A stretch of 6,544 nt of DNA from contig JBGVKB010000063.1 in assembly GCA_045118955.1 (NCBI GenBank), positions 1-6,544 on the forward strand. The letters run 5' to 3'. The notes beneath the pieces were generated by a model. The model had not been told where the DNA came from, did not search any database, and saw only the letters and a list, made by a program, of their open reading frames with translations. The position numbers were made by a program, and so were the translations under genes. Source of the stretch: SFJ001 sp045118955. Its GTDB lineage: Bacteria; Bacillota; Clostridia; Oscillospirales; Ruminococcaceae. Shown in pieces: positions 3,766 through 6,544 of this stretch (its first letter is position 1; each line of letters begins with the position of its first letter).

Positions 3766-6544
3766 TTACAGGAAGTACTTCACGCCGTTCTCGAACAGGG
3801 GCATATCGTAGTTGCCCTCCACGTTGCGGTACAGATCCTCGCCGCGGCGCTCGGTGTGGCCCATCTTACCGAACACACGGCCGTCGGGGCTGGTGATGCC
3901 CTCGATGGCCAGCAGACTGCCGTTGGGGTTGTAGCGCATATCCATGGTGGGATTGCCTGCCAGATCCACATACTGGGTGGCGACCTGACCGGCCTCGATC
4001 AGGCGGGCCAGCTCAGCCTCGGGGGCGACGAAGCGGCCCTCGCCGTGGCTGATGGCGACGGTGAACTCGTCACCCACACCGCAGGTGGCCAGCCAGGGGC
4101 TCTTGTTGCTGGCGACGCGGGTGTGCACCAGCATGCTCTGGTGGCGGCCGATGGTGTTGAAGGTCAGGGTGGGGCAGGAGGCGTCCATGTCGCGGATCTC
4201 GCCGTAGGGCACCAGACCCAGCTTGACCAGCGCCTGGAAGCCGTTGCAGATGCCCAGCATCAGGCCGTCGCGGTTCTTCAGCAGGTCGTGTACCGCCTCG
4301 GTGACCGCGGGGGCGCGGAAGAAGGCGGTGATGAACTTGGCACTGCCGTCCGGCTCGTCGCCGCCGGAGAAGCCGCCGGGCAGCATGACGATCTGGCTGT
4401 TGTTGATGGCCTTGACCAGCGCCTCGCAGCTCTCGGCCACGGCGGCGGGGGTCAGGTTGTTGATGACCAGCACCTGCGCCTCGGCACCGGCCTTCTCAAA
4501 GGCCTTGGCGGTGTCGTACTCGCAGTTGGTGCCGGGGAACACGGGGATGACCACTCGGGGCTTGGCGATGGCGATGGGGCTGGTGCGCACGCGGCGCTCA
4601 CCGGCCTCAAAGCAGATGGGAGCGACCGTCTCGTTCTTGCGGCCGCGGTAGGGCATCACAGGCTCCAGCTTGGCCTCCCACTTCTCCTGCAGGGCGGCCA
4701 TGTCCAGCGCCTCGCCGTTCAGGCTGAAGCGGTAGACCTCGGTGGTGCGGCCGATGACACGGCCGATCTCCACATCCTCGGCCACCTCCAACACGAAGCA
4801 GCCGTAGGCGGGCTTGAACAGCTCGTCGGCCTCAATGCCGGTCAGCTCCAGACCGATGCCGTTGCCCACGCACATCTTGAACAGGCTCTCGGCCAGACAG
4901 CCGTAGCCGGGGGTGGACACGGCCTTGGCCTTGCCGTTGCCGATCAGCTCCTCCACCTGGTCGAAGATGGCCTTCAGGCTCTCCGGCTCAGGCAGCAGGG
5001 CATCGGTGTAGGCGGGCTGCAGCAGCACCACGCGGTTGCCGGCGGCTTTGAACTCAGGGCTGGTCACACGGTTGGCAGGGCCGACGGCGGTGGCAAAGCT
5101 CACCAGAGTGGGGGGCACGTCCAGCTTCTCGAAGCTGCCGGACATACTGTCCTTGCCGCCGATGGCACCCAGACCCAGATCGATCTGCGCCTGCAGAGCG
5201 CCCAGCAGAGCGGCCAGCGGCTTGCCCCAGCGCTCGGGGGTGGCACCCAGACGCTCAAAGTACTCCTGGAAGGTCAGGTAGCCGTTGCGATGCTCAAAGC
5301 CCGCGGCCACCAGCTTGGAGACGCTCTCCACCACGGCCAGATAAGCGCCGTGGTACTGGCTCTTCTCCATCAGATAGGGGTTGAAGCCCCAGGCCATGCC
5401 GCTGCAGGTGTTGGTGTCGCCGTCCACGGGCAGCTTGGCGGCCATGGCCATGGCGGGGGTGAGCTGGTTCTTGCCGCCGAAGGGCATCAGCACGGTGGCC
5501 GCGCCGATGGTGGAGTCGAACCGCTCGCTCAGGCCCTTGTTGCTGGCCACGTTCAGGTCGGTGACCACGCTCTCCATCTTCTCGGCGAAGGTCTCGCCGG
5601 CCCACTGGGGCTGGTAGATGGTGCCGGGCAGGACGTGCACGTCAATGTACTTGGGCGCGCCGTTGGAGGACAGGAACTCGCGGCTCAGATCCACGATGGT
5701 CTTGCCGTTCCAGACCATGGTCATGCGCTTCTCCTCGGTGACGGTGGCCACCAGAGTGGCCTCCAGGTTCTCGCTGTGAGCCAGATCGATGAAACGCTCG
5801 GCGTCCTCGGCAGCCAGAACCACGGCCATGCGCTCCTGGCTCTCGCTGATGGCCAGCTCGGTGCCGTCCAGACCATCGTACTTCTTGGGGACGGTGTTCA
5901 GGTCGATGAACAGGCCGTCGGCCAGCTCGCCGATGGCCACGCTGACGCCGCCCGCGCCGAAGTCGTTGCAGCGCTTGATCATGCGGCAGGCCTCGGGGTT
6001 GCGGAACAGACGCTGCAGCTTGCGCTCCACGGGGGCGTTGCCCTTCTGGACCTCAGCGCCGCAGGTCTCGAGGCTCTCCAGCTTGTGGGCCTTGGAGGAG
6101 CCGGTGGCACCGCCGCAGCCGTCACGACCGGTGCGGCCGCCCAGCAGAACGACCCGGTCACCGGGGGCGGGCACCTCGCGGCGCACGTTGGCGGCGGGGG
6201 CAGCGCCCACCACCGCGCCGATCTCCATGCGCTTGGCGATGTAGCCGGGATGGTACAGCTCGTTCACCTGACCGGTGGCCAGACCGATCTGGTTGCCGTA
6301 GCTGGAGTAGCCGGCAGCGGCGGTGGTGACCAGCTTGCGCTGGGGCAGCTTGCCGGGAATGGTCTCGCTGACCGGAACCAGAGGATCGCCCGCGCCGGTG
6401 ACGCGCATGGCCTGATAGACGTAGCTGCGGCCGGACAGGGGGTCACGGATGGCACCGCCCACGCAGGTGGCTGCGCCGCCGAACGGCTCGATCTCGGTGG
6501 GATGGTTGTGGGTCTCGTTCTTGAACAGGAACAGCCAATCCTGC
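3766..6544 (-). CDS. purL: Phosphoribosylformylglycinamidine synthase (FGAM synthase), C-terminal ~925 residues
   Basis: PurL converts FGAR, glutamine and ATP to FGAM, the fourth step of purine synthesis, in the cytoplasm. The front is cut by the window end; visible numbering starts at the codon 6543-6541. Residues 8-35 carry KNETHNHPTEIEPFGG and GGAIRDP of the first synthetase half, and GGRTGRDGCGGATGSS begins at about 135. The second half has GGKDSMSG at about 462-469. The C-terminal class I glutaminase domain starts near PRVVIPVFPGTNCEYDTAKA; its nucleophile is Cys766 in LGICNGFQ (codon 4248-4246), with His896 and Glu898 in GHTER as the other triad members. Streptococcal and clostridial clade II PurL proteins are about 1,240 residues, so roughly 300 residues lie outside. 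The frame is open with no defect, with strongly G/C-ending codons. It has its own terminator, so it is last in its transcript. Confidence 0.97.
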   Translation of the reverse strand, partial: QDWLFLFKNETHNHPTEIEPFGGAATCVGGAIRDPLSGRSYVYQAMRVTGAGDPLVPVSETIPGKLPQRKLVTTAAAGYSSYGNQIGLATGQVNELYHPGYIAKRMEIGAVVGAAPAANVRREVPAPGDRVVLLGGRTGRDGCGGATGSSKAHKLESLETCGAEVQKGNAPVERKLQRLFRNPEACRMIKRCNDFGAGGVSVAIGELADGLFIDLNTVPKKYDGLDGTELAISESQERMAVVLAAEDAERFIDLAHSENLEATLVATVTEEKRMTMVWNGKTIVDLSREFLSSNGAPKYIDVHVLPGTIYQPQWAGETFAEKMESVVTDLNVASNKGLSERFDSTIGAATVLMPFGGKNQLTPAMAMAAKLPVDGDTNTCSGMAWGFNPYLMEKSQYHGAYLAVVESVSKLVAAGFEHRNGYLTFQEYFERLGATPERWGKPLAALLGALQAQIDLGLGAIGGKDSMSGSFEKLDVPPTLVSFATAVGPANRVTSPEFKAAGNRVVLLQPAYTDALLPEPESLKAIFDQVEELIGNGKAKAVSTPGYGCLAESLFKMCVGNGIGLELTGIEADELFKPAYGCFVLEVAEDVEIGRVIGRTTEVYRFSLNGEALDMAALQEKWEAKLEPVMPYRGRKNETVAPICFEAGERRVRTSPIAIAKPRVVIPVFPGTNCEYDTAKAFEKAGAEAQVLVINNLTPAAVAESCEALVKAINNSQIVMLPGGFSGGDEPDGSAKFITAFFRAPAVTEAVHDLLKNRDGLMLGICNGFQALVKLGLVPYGEIRDMDASCPTLTFNTIGRHQSMLVHTRVASNKSPWLATCGVGDEFTVAISHGEGRFVAPEAELARLIEAGQVATQYVDLAGNPTMDMRYNPNGSLLAIEGITSPDGRVFGKMGHTERRGEDLYRNVEGNYDMPLFENGVKYFL

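Noticed and set aside
1..6544. CRISPR array, insertion sequence, riboswitch or integrase
   Set aside because: No regularly spaced repeats, transposase or integrase motifs, terminal inverted repeats, or recognisable riboswitch cores were seen on either strand.

Overview
The window looks like a chromosomal segment of a GC-rich, low-branching Firmicute of the Oscillospirales/Ruminococcaceae type (Faecalibacterium, Gemmiger or Subdoligranulum-like). The reasons are Firmicute-style AGGAGG ribosome sites, TTGACA/TATAAT promoters, U-tract terminators, a clade II (clostridial) PurL with a fused glutaminase domain, and an M56-M23 regulator protein. The placement comes from protein character only; no database was searched.

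Layout. At 1-170 (minus) lies the 5' end of a FUSC/aromatic-acid-exporter-like membrane protein, with a clear promoter behind it. It diverges from a two-gene operon on the plus strand (455-2229): a BlaI/MecI-type winged-helix repressor, then, with an ATGA overlap, a BlaR1-like M56 membrane metallopeptidase. The extracellular end of the M56 protein is an M23 (LytM) peptidoglycan peptidase instead of a penicillin-binding sensor. The repressor promoter is flanked by two nearly identical 15-mers and carries a perfect palindrome in its -35/-10 spacer, which suggests autoregulation. A strong intrinsic terminator closes the operon at 2248-2294.

From about 2286 to 3386 the sequence becomes AT-richer and reads as a piece of a phage head-morphogenesis cassette on the minus strand. 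In transcription order it holds the C-terminal 93 codons of a minor head (MuF-like) protein with a HEAGH metallopeptidase motif, a small intact ORF, a GAAA-loop terminator, an intact Prp-family cysteine protease, and the first ~67 codons of a capsid scaffold protein. The scaffold's expected start codon reads ATA. The scaffold N-terminus carries LQFFA, the sequence that Prp cuts in ribosomal protein L27, so protease and candidate substrate sit side by side. Both ends of the cassette are cut, so this is a decayed prophage remnant.

Next to it (3404-3571, plus) is a fragment of an isoprenylcysteine methyltransferase-like gene that ends just before its conserved RHPMY-type motif, followed by a large two-way hairpin (3581-3637). 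The rest (3766-6544, minus) is the C-terminal ~925 residues of PurL, the fourth enzyme of purine synthesis, with its own GC-rich terminator at 3686-3736. The relics therefore fill the gap between two convergent housekeeping or regulatory transcription units whose terminators remain intact.
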